A DNA stretch of 47,186 bases. Source: Guillardia theta CCMP2712 (lineage: Eukaryota; Cryptophyceae; Pyrenomonadales; Geminigeraceae). Location: the NCBI RefSeq assembly GCF_000315625.1, contig NW_005434583.1, forward strand, positions 216,766 through 263,951. The letters are read 5' to 3'. The position numbers and the translations under genes are program-made. Position 1 is the stretch's first letter; each line of letters begins with the position of its first letter. This document shows positions 21,941 through 33,240 of this stretch, piece by piece. The notes beneath the pieces are model-generated. The model was not told the DNA's origin and searched no databases. It worked only from the letters and a program-made list of their open reading frames with translations.

Positions 21941-24900
21941 ATGGAGGATGATGAGGATTTACCGCTCCACCTGCCCTCGCCGATGGCCAAGAAGACGAAG
22001 AGCAAGGTGAAGAGAAGAGACGATGCTCCTGACAGGACGAACCTTATGCCAAGAGAGCGAGAAATGCAGCATTCTGCTGCAGACTTCTCGCTGTTTCGGC
22101 TGCTACCTTCCGACATTGTTCAGAAGCACATCTACTCGTTGGTGCCAGAGTTGGTCTGCAAGCACATCCGAGTCTCAAGATCGTTTCTTCAAATGCTGCC
22201 AGAGACGTCCAGGATTGACATCAACATCAGTGATGAGCGCGTTGCTCCGATCACTTGTAACTCCCTGCTTCGATTCATGTCGAAGCAGGACCAAGAAATC
22301 AGAGTCTGTATACAGGAGCGTCTTTTTTGCCCCGTCATAGTGGAAGCATTCTCGAAAGCGAAAGCTCGCATCGTCCAGATCAGTGTCTCCTTCTGTTTTA
22401 CAGATCTCGAGCGAACTCGCCCTCGATACAAGCCCAACGAGTTCGACCCAATGGGGTGGACACAGGAGGAGGAGGAGGAGGAGGAGGAGGAACCAGAGGA
22501 ATGGAGGAACAAGAAATGGGCGCTGTCTGCTTCTTGCGAGAACATGGCCAAACTCCTCCTCGCTGCTCCTGGACTACAGGTCTGCGACTTTCATGGGATA
22601 GATGCGCCAGCCCTAAGCAAGATTTTCGCTCACATCTTCGAAAGCAAGAAGCAGATGAAGTGGAAGGCGGTCAGTTTGCGGCGATCCAGTTTCCTATCGT
22701 GGAGTAATGGTGCTCAACATGTCTCCTCCGCGATGTTCACACAGTTCTTGACGAGAACGTGCAGAGTGGGAGAAGAAAGCGACCTTTCGTCTGTGGAGTG
22801 TCTTGATTTGGGGAACTGCAACTTGAACACTCTCTCGATCTTGCAGGAATTCGCTTCGAAACCCAAATGTTTTTCTCGCTTGCGATATTTGTCCCTTGAG
22901 GGATGGAGAGCAGAAACCCCAATCTTATCTCAACTTGCATCCTGTTTGATCCTGGATAGCCTTATCCGACTTGACCTGTCGAACTGTGGCCTGACCGACC
23001 AAGATATTTCAGCCCTCTTTGGCGAATGGGATAGAGCAAATTTGTCTGGAAACATTCTATTGGAAGAACTATATCTGGACGTGAGAGCTCCTATAAGAAT
23101 TCTTTGTGCCCATCTCCTTGCTTAACCTGATAACTTCGAAGTCTTTCTGTTGTGCTCGTTTCCTTATCACTGTTAGAGTTTATTTCCTTCCCGTCTGATT
23201 AGAGCAGTCTTTTCTCCTTGTCTTCCTTTTGGTTCCAAATCGATCTTGCCATCTCTGCTTGTCAGATTCTTATTTGAACAACCCCTCGTGGCCTTCATTC
23301 TGTTCAAAGGGCTTCTAACTATCTGGTAGGACAATCACATTACATCGGATGGCATTGACAGCATTGCAAAGTTTCTTGGATTCGTCGACCATGATGTAAT
23401 CGAAAGAAAAAAACTGAATAGATTTGTCAACCTCCGAGTGCTTGACCTTTCATCGAACTCCGTGGTCAGTGGCCGGTCCAATGTGAGTCAACACCGTTCT
23501 CCAACCTTCTCTCCTCTCTCCCAGTGCTTCCTTTCAATCTCTGTCTTTTTTCTCGCATCGTTCTTTTCCCTCCACCTTCCTGATCTCTGGACCCATGTCT
23601 TCACTTCGGGAGGATTCTCTTTTGAATTCTCATCCCCTCCTGATTCACGAATTATTCCGCAGAAGTTCTCCTACATCCTCCACAATTGCAAGAATCTGCG
23701 TGTGCTCAATCTTAAGCAGAGGAGAACTTTGATGTTTGACCATGCATTGCTTGCTCGAGATCTCGAGACTCTCAACCAACTCGACTGCTTCAATGAGGTC
23801 ACGCCGTGGGGGAAGTGGAGAAGGCCAAGCCTGCAACAGGAATACACGTCGAGGTTCTGCTCCATGACTTACATGGAAGACAAGAAGATGCAGGTGAAGG
23901 ACGGCAAAAGAATGAGCAGAACGGTTCTGGACACGGATCAGCCTCCCCCCCCCCACGTCCTCGATCTCCACCCTTGGCCTCTATGCTTTTCCATCGCGGA
24001 GCTGAAATTTCTTAGCCAATCGCTCCCTAGGGTGAGACCATCCCTCCAAGAGCTCAGGTGCACGTTGAAGGAGTTTGCGGGATGTCTTAAGCATGCCGTG
24101 CAGGTTCACCAGCCCGGTTCAAGACCCTGGATACATCTCTGAGATCCTCCCAGCTCTAGAGGAGCTGATCCGAGAATGTAAGGAGCTGAAGGTGCTGAGG
24201 ATCAGGGGATGGAAGCGTGCGCAACATGATGTCCTCATCTCCTGTTCGAAATTTGGTGCGCTCAAGGTCGCCTGTCTCTTGTTCGATGCTCTTCTAGCTG
24301 AACTTGTAACTTTCGTCAGGCTGTCTTTCTCGACGACGTCGAGGTTTTCAATAGCGAGAGAGAGGACGAGGATAGCAGCATCCTTTTTCACCGGCATTTC
24401 GACCCAGGCCTTGAGATTCATGACAAGTGGCCCCCACCAATCTTCAAAAGAAAGATGGAAAAGGCCCATCTCATCACAACAATTGATGTTGGACAGAACG
24501 CTAGGCGTCATTATATCTGTCCAGTTGAGTTCCAAGGTTATTGCTCTTGCTCCTCCCTCCCCAACTCACTCAGATCAGATTTTTCTCGCTGCTGCAACCT
24601 TGTCTATTGCAACTTGAAGTCTGCGGACTTGCAGCCAAGCGGAGGAGAGCAACTTGCTGGTTCACTGAATCTTCTGCGCTGAGTGTAGCTGACATCGTTT
24701 TTCCTTTTCTTCGTCGTCGCCTACTTGTTCTTTTATCGCACATCTGCTCCCCATCGTCTTCGTCCCACTTACGTCTGCTATTTCTCCTCCTCTCCCGCAG
24801 ATGGTCTATCGAGCATGCCGAAGCTGCAGTCTCTGATTCTTGCAGACACCAAGCTCCAGGCACGCGGATGCATGGTAGTGGTGAGAGCGGCGGCGGAGCA

Positions 24901-27684
24901 TTGCAGGGCCCTGCAGCAACTTGACCTTTCTAAGAATGGGATAACTGTGAAGGGGAACGATCAGCAGTGGTGGACGGAGGGGAAGCGAACGAGAGACCTG
25001 GACTCACTGGGAGGATGCTTGGGGATGTGGAAGGAGATGAGACTTTTGTCCTTCTCCAAGAACTCTCTCGGTCTCATCCCCTCCGTCTCTCCCTTCTCCC
25101 TCCCTCATTTTCAAACCTCCTCCTCCCTCCTCCTCCTCCCTCTCCTCTTCCTTTCTTTGCCCCTCCATCTTATCTTCTTCCAATCTGATCGATCCTGCAG
25201 GTCCCCTCCCGTGCCGCGCCATCTTCCAGGCCATCCAGACGTGGGAGGGGGATGTCGAGCTGCGTCTCGAAGACGTCTCGATTGGTTTTCTCCCTCCTAT
25301 TGAGAAGGAGGAGCAGGAGCGAACTCAAGGCAGAAGGATCATAAATTGTGGGATCCTCCCTCGCCCCTTCCTCCTTGGTTCCCTCCCTCTCTCTCTCCTT
25401 TCCCTTTCTCTCCCCCCCCCTTTCCAACCCCCACTGACTGACAAGCTCGATGACAGTGATGCTGCATCTAGAGAGAAATGATCTGTGCAATGGTCGACTG
25501 CGAGCGTTGCTGGAAAACGTGCTACGACCTCTCAACAAAAGAATTTCTCTCCACTCTCTCAGCCTCCAGCACACAAAGCTTGGCAACGAGGAGCTTGCGG
25601 TGCTTGCCCATCACATCCTCGACGAGCATCAGCTGTCCTCTTCTGCCCACCTTCCATTGAACGACCCCTCCTGTGCCAGCCCTCAATGTCACAGAGGATT
25701 TCTGGAGCTACGGGAGCTCGACCTTCGCCTGCAGATGTCAGGAGCGCAGGGGCAGGTGAAGCTCGCCAAGGCGCTGAGAAGTCTACAGCACCTAACAACT
25801 CTTGACGGGATCTCCACTGAAATTATGATTAGCAAGCAGCAGCAGGAAGGAGTAGAGGAGAAGCTCGAGAAGGAAGGGAAGGGCAACAGGAATCGTAAGG
25901 TGGGGGTGGAGAGGCTGAATTTCTTGCACACGGACAAGCTCCCTCACGGGCACTATCAGGTCTACTCTTCTTCGACAAACTCCCCTTACTCAACCCCTCT
26001 CTTTCAGATGGATTTCATCTTCATGCGAATGAGGCGTGTACATACAATCATCGGACGGCTATGCATCAGGAACCAGGACATGGGCAAGAAGCTTTCAGAA
26101 GAGCTTGCGGAGCTGCTCCCCGGCATGAATCACCTGCGGCAACTTGACTTGGGGTTCAACCAGCTCAAGAGGGAGGGGATTTCGAAGATAGCTAGAGGTC
26201 AGTTGGGCGCGAGAAGGGGCTGCACTTAGAAAGATGGATGGATATTGAGTTTCTGCTCAGGTTTGAAGGAGGTGATGAGCGGGTTGGAGAGTCTGAACCT
26301 TGAAGGAAACGCTATCGGGCCGGATGGTGAGTACTTCCGCTCACGATTCCTGCTGCTGCTGCTGCTTGCTGCTGCTGCTGCTCGTTGTTCCGTCCCATCA
26401 GCCCTTTCTTTCTCCTCGAAGAATTCAGGTCTGTCGTCTCATCTCCATGGTAATCTGCAGGAGCGAAGGAGTTGGTCAACCTCTGGTCGCTGAAGCTTCA
26501 CCGCCGGTTGAAGCATCTGAACATGAGCTCGAACCGACTGGACTTGGAGGTGAAACACTAGAAGGAAGAGGCAGCAAGGGTGGAAGCAGTTGAAGGATGG
26601 TAGTGGGATGAAAGAAAACGTCTTTTCCTGAGATTGGGAAGGAGAAGAAGAGGGAAGGAGGATGGGGGCGACGAGAGTGAGGACATCGACGAGGAGAAGC
26701 AGGAGGAGTAGGAGGAGGAGCAGGAAGGCGAAAAGGGTGTATTGTATGTTTTTGATGGTGTTTTTCCAGGGGCTTGTGTATATTTTTCCTGCTTTTCGTC
26801 TTTCCTCCAGCGCTGGGAGCAAGTCAGAGATGGAGCCCGAGTCTTTGCTGGAGACGGTCGAGCTCAACGAGAACAGTCTGGACGAGGCAGCCATGGACCG
26901 TCTTGGCAAGGCGCTCAAGGACCTGCCCAACTTGACGTACCTGAGTGTCATCCACAACAAGATCGACTTGTACTCGTTCGAATCCTTGAGGAGGGATCTC
27001 TCCTGCTTCTGCCCCAAGATCCGGTTCTTCTTCGTTCATAACGTCCAATATTGTGCGTGCACAGCTCTACCCCGTACGTTCCCCTCCCCTCCTACTTCGC
27101 TTACGAGGGCTGTTAGCTTCGAGATACACCATTGGCAGCCTGCTTGCCTGCAGAAAGGTGAACGAAGAGGGGAAGGAGGTACACTAAGGGAGGTAGTGCA
27201 GGCGATCAAGCAGCACATTGACATGGGATTCGAAGGCGTTTATACGCGCAGCTTCCCACCGTAGCCATGACAGCGCTGACTGACTTGCTCGCGATGCCTC
27301 CCAGCGAGGATCTGCTCGAGCTCGTGCGCATGTAATGACTCGTCCTCGTCCTCGTCCTTTTCCTCGTCCTCCTCGTTCTCCTCGTCCTCGTCCTCGTCCT
27401 TGTCCTCCTCGTCCTCGTCCTCCTTGTCCTCCTGGTCCTCGTCCTCCTTCTCGTCCTCGTCCTCGTCCTCCTCGTCCTCCTCGTCGTCCCCCTCGTCGTC
27501 CTCGTCGTCCTCCTGACGAGACACGTGGATGCTGCAGCGTGGGGCTGGATGACGTCATCCTGGCAGCAACGAGGAGCTACTGCCTCTGGGTTGGCCCGCG
27601 CGTCCTGTTGCTGATGCTGATGAACTTTCGCAGTCCAAGTTGTTCGCCCATATCGTACACGGCAAGTGGTTCAGACCCCGGTGA
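21941..27684 (+). CDS. Large leucine-rich-repeat (RNI-like) protein, possible F-box N-terminus
   Basis: The ATG at 21941 follows a likely 5' UTR acceptor. The first exon (to about 23080) has a basic KKTKSKVKRR stretch that could be a nuclear signal. An F-box-like segment (FSLFRLLPSDIVQKHIYSLV) follows, then an acidic (GAG)n-coded Glu run (about 22468-22492). Repeats of the L-x-x-L-x-L-x-x-C/N-x-L type then begin: VECLDLGNCNLNTL, LRYLSLEGW, LIRLDLSNCGLTDQDI. More exons carry LRVLDLSSNSVVSG, LRVLNLKQ, LQSLILADTKLQARG, LQQLDLSKNGITVKG, LHSLSLQHTKLGNEEL, LRQLDLGFNQLKREG, LESLNLEGNAIGPDG and LTYLSVIHNKIDL. The last joins are LLELVRI|VGLDDVILAAT across an intron 27332-27537, then SKLFAHIVHGKWFRPR and a TGA at 27682-27684. 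Such repeats form a curved protein-binding surface, often in SCF ubiquitin ligases. The F-box call is tentative and exon limits in 24.1-26.6 kb are not all resolved. Confidence 0.78.
27341..27515 (+). repeat. Imperfect (CTCGTC)n microsatellite in the last-but-one LRR intron
   Basis: Tandem TCGTCC/TCGTCCTCC units fill most of intron 27332-27537 (donor CGCAT|GTAATG, acceptor GCTGCAG|CGTG). The long Asp/Glu-rich minus-strand open frame here is a repeat artefact. Confidence 0.85.
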
Positions 27685-28067
27685 TCTCAGTACCGCTGAT
27701 GGAGCAGTAGGGTAAGTCAGTGTAGGAGGACGGGCTATGGGGTGCGTGGGGCCTTGTACTAATAGAGCGGCCGATAGATTGACTTGCTGATCCGAGCACA
27801 TGGTGGTACATGTACATGAAGGTGCTCGGGCTAGCAGGAGGTTACTGAAGCGTCCGAAGAGGTTGAATGGATCACAAGGGAGCAAGGGAAAGGAGAGGGC
27901 GAGGGGAAGCGAGACGGAAGTAGGTTGAGAAGCTTTTGGAATAATAAGATCGTGACATCGAGTTTGACGTCTTTGTTGATCTTGATTGAGCCTTCCAACA
28001 GCTCGAGAACAGACTAAGGAGCAGGACGGCACTAACATGGATTGATACTTTTGTTCATCCTGCTCTT
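27685..28067. other. Convergent spacer (383 bp)
   Basis: It lies between the stop of the LRR gene (+) and the stop of the beta-helix/WW gene (-). No repeat or gene is seen; both 3' ends must form here. Confidence 0.6.
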
Positions 28068-28505
28068 TCATCGTTCACGTTCGTCTCTCATTGTCACCAT
28101 CGATGTGCTCGTTACGTTGGCCCTGCGTTTCTTCCGCGCCATGTACTCGGCCTGCAACTCCCGGTAGGACTTACGAATCTTTCCCTGCCGCTTCTCCTCT
28201 CGCTCCTTCCTCAGTGACTCTTTGATCGCTTCCTTCAGTTCTTCGTACTCCTCCACCCATGGTGTTCGCCAGGCCCTCTCCTCCTTGATATCCTCCCACT
28301 CGTCCTGAAGGAGAAAGAGATAAGCGGTGAGGGCAAGAGGAGCAGGAAGAGGAGTACGAAGGTAGGTAGGGGAAGGAAGCCCGGGTAGGTTCGAGTTTCG
28401 TTCTTGAAGGGATCTCGAATCCTGACAGCTTGTTAAAAAGGCGCAGTGAATCAGGAAGGAGCGAAGATGGATAGATTTGATGAAGACGACGAAGATGAAG
28501 ATGAC

Positions 28506-28545
<40 letters not shown>

Positions 28546-28607
28546 CTAGTGGTGGTGGCGATGATGATGCTAGTGGTGGTGGCGATGATGATGCTAGTTG
28601 TGGTGGC

Positions 28608-28648
<41 letters not shown>

Positions 28649-30867
28649 GGAGGAGGAGGAGGAGGAGGGCAGGAGAGACCATATGTGCCGTGGGAAGCAC
28701 TTGACTGGTACACCGAACTCGATCACTCCAACTTTGTCCCAGTCGCTCTCAGGGTCGATTTCTGCCGGGTCATCGCACATCATCTCCGACTCAAACCTGA
28801 AACACTGGCGTGAGTGGAACAGTGAAATTATTAGCAGTTATGGTGGGGGGAGGAGGAGGAGGAGGAGGAGGAGGAGGTGGTGGTGGTGGTGGTGGTTGGG
28901 GATGAGGAAGAAGGGGAAGAAGCTGAAGAATGAAGAGGAGTTGGAGGGAGGGAGAAGCAAGAGAAGGAGAGAAGAAGGAATATAGGAGAAGAAAAGTAGG
29001 AGGGGAGAGGAGGAGACGAGGAGTGGCGAGAGGAGGAGAAGATGAGAGGAGGAGAAGATGAGAGGAGGAGAAGATGAGAGGAGGAGAGTGACCTGTAGGG
29101 TTCTGCGAGTCTCATGTAGATCCTCGATCCCGGAGTGCAATTGACAAGAAACTTCAAGCAAGCATCACTGTAGTTGCTTCTCAGCTCCCGGAAAGTCCGC
29201 CAGTCTCCAGTCTCCCATCCTCTCCTTATGGTCTCGTTCCAGTCCACCTGCTCCACTTCAGCCTCTCCGTCCTCTTTCCCCTCCTCCTCGCGCATTCGCA
29301 CCTCCAACAGCTTGCGAGGGAGGCAGTCCGGAATCACAAAGTCGCAGAGATGGGCCGTAGCGCCGTAGCCATGGAGATCTAGAGCGAGTCAGAAGTTGAG
29401 ACAGGAGATTAAAGTGAGAGGAGAAGGTAGGGAGAGGTAGGTAGGTAGGTAGGTAGGTAGGTAGTTAGAAAGAGGAACTGTAGAATACCCGAGTACTTGA
29501 GGCCCCTGGGGTAGTTCCATCTTGACTCATACGTCTCGTTGTTGACGTAAAACATATCGCCTGTCGTCAAGTCTCGATACACCTGATAAAGTCTCCTCAG
29601 CATCTCTCCTCCCCCCCCCCCCCTCCTTCTCCTCCTCCTCTCCGTCCTTCTCCTCCTCGTTCTCCTCCTTGTCCCAGTCTGTCTCCACGACCTTTCCTCC
29701 CCTCCACCAACCCCTCATACCTCCCACTTGGCAGCTTCTACTTTCCTCTCCTCCTCAGTGAGGTGCAGGCTTGAGATGTTCTCGCGGTGAATGAGGGCGA
29801 GGAGGCCCCTGGCGAAGAAATCCCGAGGGTGAAGGCGGGCAAACGAAGGCTCATCTTCATACATGTCAAGGGCTGACTGCTTTTTGATCCGTTGCAGCAG
29901 CTTCCGATCAAAATAGCTATCTTCCTCTATCCCCTCGCTTGCTCTCCCTCCTCCCCCCCCGCCTTTTGCCCCTAAAATCTCACTGCCTCCTCTTGTACCC
30001 CCTTCCCCCCCTCTCGATCCCTTCCTCTGGTCTTCCCGTCTTCTCCTATCCTCGCTCCACCTTGCTCCTTCCTTCGCCCTCTCATCCTCTCCCTCGTCTT
30101 CCTCGCTGCCATCGCCACCGCCCCCTCGCAGGTACTTTGACAAGTAAGCATTGTAGTCGAAAATGTCTCCGACCGAGTCTGAGTCATCTGCCTTGTCCAT
30201 GGTCTGATTGATCGCTTCCCAGGCCTGGGCGTATCGCGGGTCCTGGTAATATTTGCTCGTCTTGTCTCCATCCCAGAACTTCTCTTCCTCCCTGTCCACA
30301 CGATACTTGTCAGCTACCTTCCAGCTGTAAGGCTGATTCAGCTGCCCCTCTACGATCCCCTTCCGCATCCACTCCTTGACCGTCGCAAGGATCTGACGGA
30401 AGAAACCTGTCACAGAGGGAAGGAGGAACATCCCTGACAAACCTGCTGCATCTGCTTCTGCTCCTCTGCTTCTGATGGTTTCTTGGTCTTCTTCTTTGTG
30501 CTGGCCTTCCCCAGCAGCTTCCCTGCGTCGCTTCTCCTCTCCCTCCCCTCACTCGACGTGTTTCTCATCGCTCTCGTCCAGTCCAACTTTGCGCGCTGCA
30601 TGGTCACACCTTTCTGAAGGAGTCTCTTGGGTCTGACGCCGTCCAGCCATGCAAGCCCAGCAAGAGAGCAGTTTCTCAGCTCGACTCTCACGGTGCGGAT
30701 GAATGCCTTCTGCGTGAAGAAGATCGAGCTGGTCATGTTCTTGAGCTCGCAGCCTGACACCCGGGCCATGGCGTTGCCGAACATGCAGATTGCCATGTAG
30801 CAGAAGCGAAGCTGAGCAGGGACGGTGAGGAGAATGAAAGCGAGAGCGAGAGGAGGAGGAGGAGGAG

Positions 30868-30901
<34 letters not shown>

Positions 30902-33240
30902 NNNNNNNNNNNNNNNNNNNNNNNNNNNNNNNNNNNNNNNNNNNNNNNNNNNNNNNNNNNNNNNNNNNNNNNNNNNNNNNNNNNNNNNNNNNNNNNNNNN
31001 NGAATTTGATGAAGATCTTGAGTTTGATGAAGACGACGACGAAGAAGATGATGCTGCTGTCGATGATGAACATGATAATGATGATGATGTTGTTGGTGGT
31101 GCTGGTGATCATGCTGAAGGCGTTGTCGTTCATCACCATCACGCCCACCTTCTCATGAGGATGCTGATGAAGAGGTCGCGGAGGAGGTGGAGGAGGAGGA
31201 GGAGGAGGAGGAGGAGCATGACGGACCTTGGAGTTGTTCAGGGAGACTGTCGCATTGTCGCAGATGTACACCTGGACTCAGGTCGCCCATCGTCAACCCC
31301 CCTGGCTTCCTCCGCCCGCACACTCACCCCTGCTCCGAAGCAAGCTTGTATGCTGCTGCCTGAAACCTCCACCGTCGCAAACTCCTGGCAGATGATCCCG
31401 TTCCTCGCCCTCTGCTCCAGCGGCCCCAGACCGCCGACCCAGCACGATCGAAACTTGACGTGGGAGGAAGAGAGGGCGATGAACACTTGCGCATTGCCCT
31501 GCCACCACGAGGTCACGGAACTGCAGGCAGTGCTGCAAGAAGTGGGAGGGAGCAGAGCGAGGAGGGAGAGATAGGAGGAAAGTTCCTACAGCTCGCAAAT
31601 CACAGCAAGAGAGCGTCCACGTCCCTCCTTCCACGTACATCACAGGACTCGTAACCTCAGCTCAAAGTCAGCTGGACGTTTCTCACACAGCATCGCAAAG
31701 ATTTGTGAGGGTACCAGATTGTACCAGCCATCTTGAAACAACTTGTTGTTAAATCGCAGACGCAGTCCTATCAAGTCCCCAACCAACACATTTCTCAGCC
31801 GCCATCTTCCCGTGATTTCAGTCTCCTCATCCTCAGCAAGCAAGCAAATATGCGAAGTTCTCCTCTCAGAAACGATCAGCTCTCCATCGATCCTGAATTT
31901 CCCTCCACTCAACTTGAAGCTGGTGCGATCAACATCAAGCTTCCTCTGCATCTTTGCTAGGTTGGAGGGAACTAGTTCTGTCCATCGGTATGATTTGCAA
32001 CTGTCCAGCGCGTCTCGCAAGGTCTCGTCGTAACTTGGTGGCCGTACGTTGAGCTTCTTCATGCATATCCCATGGTCGACTGTATACTTTCCGACGTCCT
32101 TGAACTGCTCCCAGAACGTTCGATTCCTGGGGTCTGGAAGTTTTCTTGTATTCAGTACGTCCTCCAGCATCTGGTTGAAAGAAGCGCTCTTTGTTGGACT
32201 GCCAGACACGGTCAGCACTCTGTCGGGGAGGCCGTCAACCATACTGACCCCGGCTCATCCTCCAGAGGTTTCATCTCTCCTCCCACTGTATAGTTCAAGA
32301 TGGCACACATCGTGTTGGTCACATCCAATTCCCCGAGATAGAACCTGAGCCGCAGTCGTCATCGGAATCCCTCACCTCTCCCCAACCTCTTCCTCCTCCC
32401 CCCTCACCTCTCCCCCCCCCCCCACCTCCTCCTCCCTCACCTCTCCCCCCATTCACCTCCTTCTCTCTCACCTGGGCACGGGCTTCCCCAAGTACCTCTC
32501 GTCCAAATCCCTGCCGTGCCAGTCAGCAGAGACTTCAGTTCCCCTGGAACGTACGGAAAGTCATGCACAGGTTCGTAATACTGCTTCCCCGACCGTCGCC
32601 ACATCATACTGCCGTTGCTGTGCCAGTACCAGTTGCATTCATCATCTGAATCGCACGAGGCCGGTAACGGGATCTCGTCTGCAGTCTGGTATGACTCAAA
32701 CTTCAACTTCTTCTGCAATTTCTCCTCTTCAATCTGCCTCCTCTTCCACTCCAGGAACTTCGGGGAGGGCTTTCCATACCTTCTGAAGTACTGGATGTCT
32801 CCATGCTGGTTTTCCTGCTGCCACTGGATCTCTATCGCGGTATCATTTCCATACTGGAGTGGGATCAGTGTTTTGTTCTCCCATTGACTGTCATTGTTGA
32901 ACTCTTCAACCAGCGTCCTTTTCGTCTCTTCGCTGAAACTTGAGATCTTTGACACTTCATCCGACTCTGCGTCTGGAGACGAGCTACGACCATCTTGGAC
33001 CTTTCTTAGAGCTTCCTGTAACTTCTCGACCTCCCCCTTCAGCTCGGAATCCTCCTCCCACCACGAGGTTCCGCCCCGAAGCGAGAGGGCTCTAACACCC
33101 ATGGAGGAGAAGTGACACGACCTGCACCCACTATACAAGACTTTGCAAGGACCAACTCGCAGCTGCATCAGTAGACACATGACCACGACGAGGCACCGTG
33201 ACCCTCCAGAAGGCCAACGACAAGGCAAGGACAGCACCAT
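28068..33240 (-). CDS. Secreted parallel beta-helix protein with WW-like domain
   Basis: The ATG at 33240 begins a hydrophobic leader (CLVVVMCLLMQLRVGP), so the product probably enters the secretory pathway. Next come an acidic helical part (SELKGEVEKLQEALRKVQ), a CDSDDECNWYWHSNG motif and FYLGELDVTNTMCAIL. Repeating short strands typical of right-handed beta-helices follow: GTWTLSCCDLRA, GNAQVFIALSSSHVKF, FATVEVSGSSIQACFGAG, VYICDNATVSLNNSK, ARVSGCELKNMTSS, RVELRNCSLAG. About 30400-29750 is charged (KFWDGDKTSKYYQDPRYAQ, SVGDIFDYNAYLSKYLRG). A WW-like segment follows at about 29490-29590 (VYRDLTTGDMFYVNNETYES, ending RWNYP), its first Trp replaced by Tyr. The C-terminus is a long charged helix ending RDERER and TGA at 28068-28070. 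Several introns are expanded by simple repeats, and a 100-base gap sits in one. Some exon joins are unresolved; ligand and catalytic activity are unknown. Confidence 0.65.
28477..28660. repeat. (GAT)n microsatellite in an intron
   Basis: Runs of GAT (ATC on the sense minus strand) are interrupted by GCTAGTGGTGGTGGC units, followed by (GAG)n. It lies in the last intron of the beta-helix/WW gene. Poly-Asp, poly-Ser and poly-Ile open frames here are artefacts. Confidence 0.85.
28846..29092. repeat. AGG/TGG and GAGGAGAA purine-rich repeats in an intron
   Basis: (AGG)n then (TGG)n at about 28846-28895, and GAGAGGAGGAGAAGAT units at about 29030-29090. All are pyrimidine-rich on the coding minus strand and lie between the exons ending CTGCCRLAEPYRS-side (about 29095) and beginning near 28800. 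Confidence 0.7.
29436..29464. repeat. (GTAG)n microsatellite in an intron
   Basis: About seven GTAG units (CTAC on the sense strand) lie just 3' of the WW-coding exon on minus. Confidence 0.85.
30856..31216. repeat. Simple-repeat-rich intron around an assembly gap
   Basis: (GAG)n and (GA)n run into the gap at 30902, and GATGAAGAC/GAT repeats and (GAG)n lie on its right up to about 31216. On the minus strand this is one intron between VYICDNATVSLNNSK and MAICMFGNAMARVSG exons. The gap length is therefore probably a nominal placeholder and the true repeat could be longer. Confidence 0.7.
30902..31001. other. Assembly gap, exactly 100 N
   Basis: 59 plus 41 ambiguous bases are flanked by (GA)n on the left. 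The sequence inside is unknown; both flanks belong to one intron of the minus-strand gene. Confidence 1.

Noticed and set aside
27240-27524. Highly acidic Asp/Glu minus-strand frame
   Set aside because: Product of the CTCGTC repeat in the LRR intron 27332-27537. The exon joins in phase on plus.
28446-28985. Poly-Asp/poly-Ser/poly-Ile frames over the GAT repeat
   Set aside because: Simple repeat inside an intron of the minus-strand gene; no codon structure outside the repeat.
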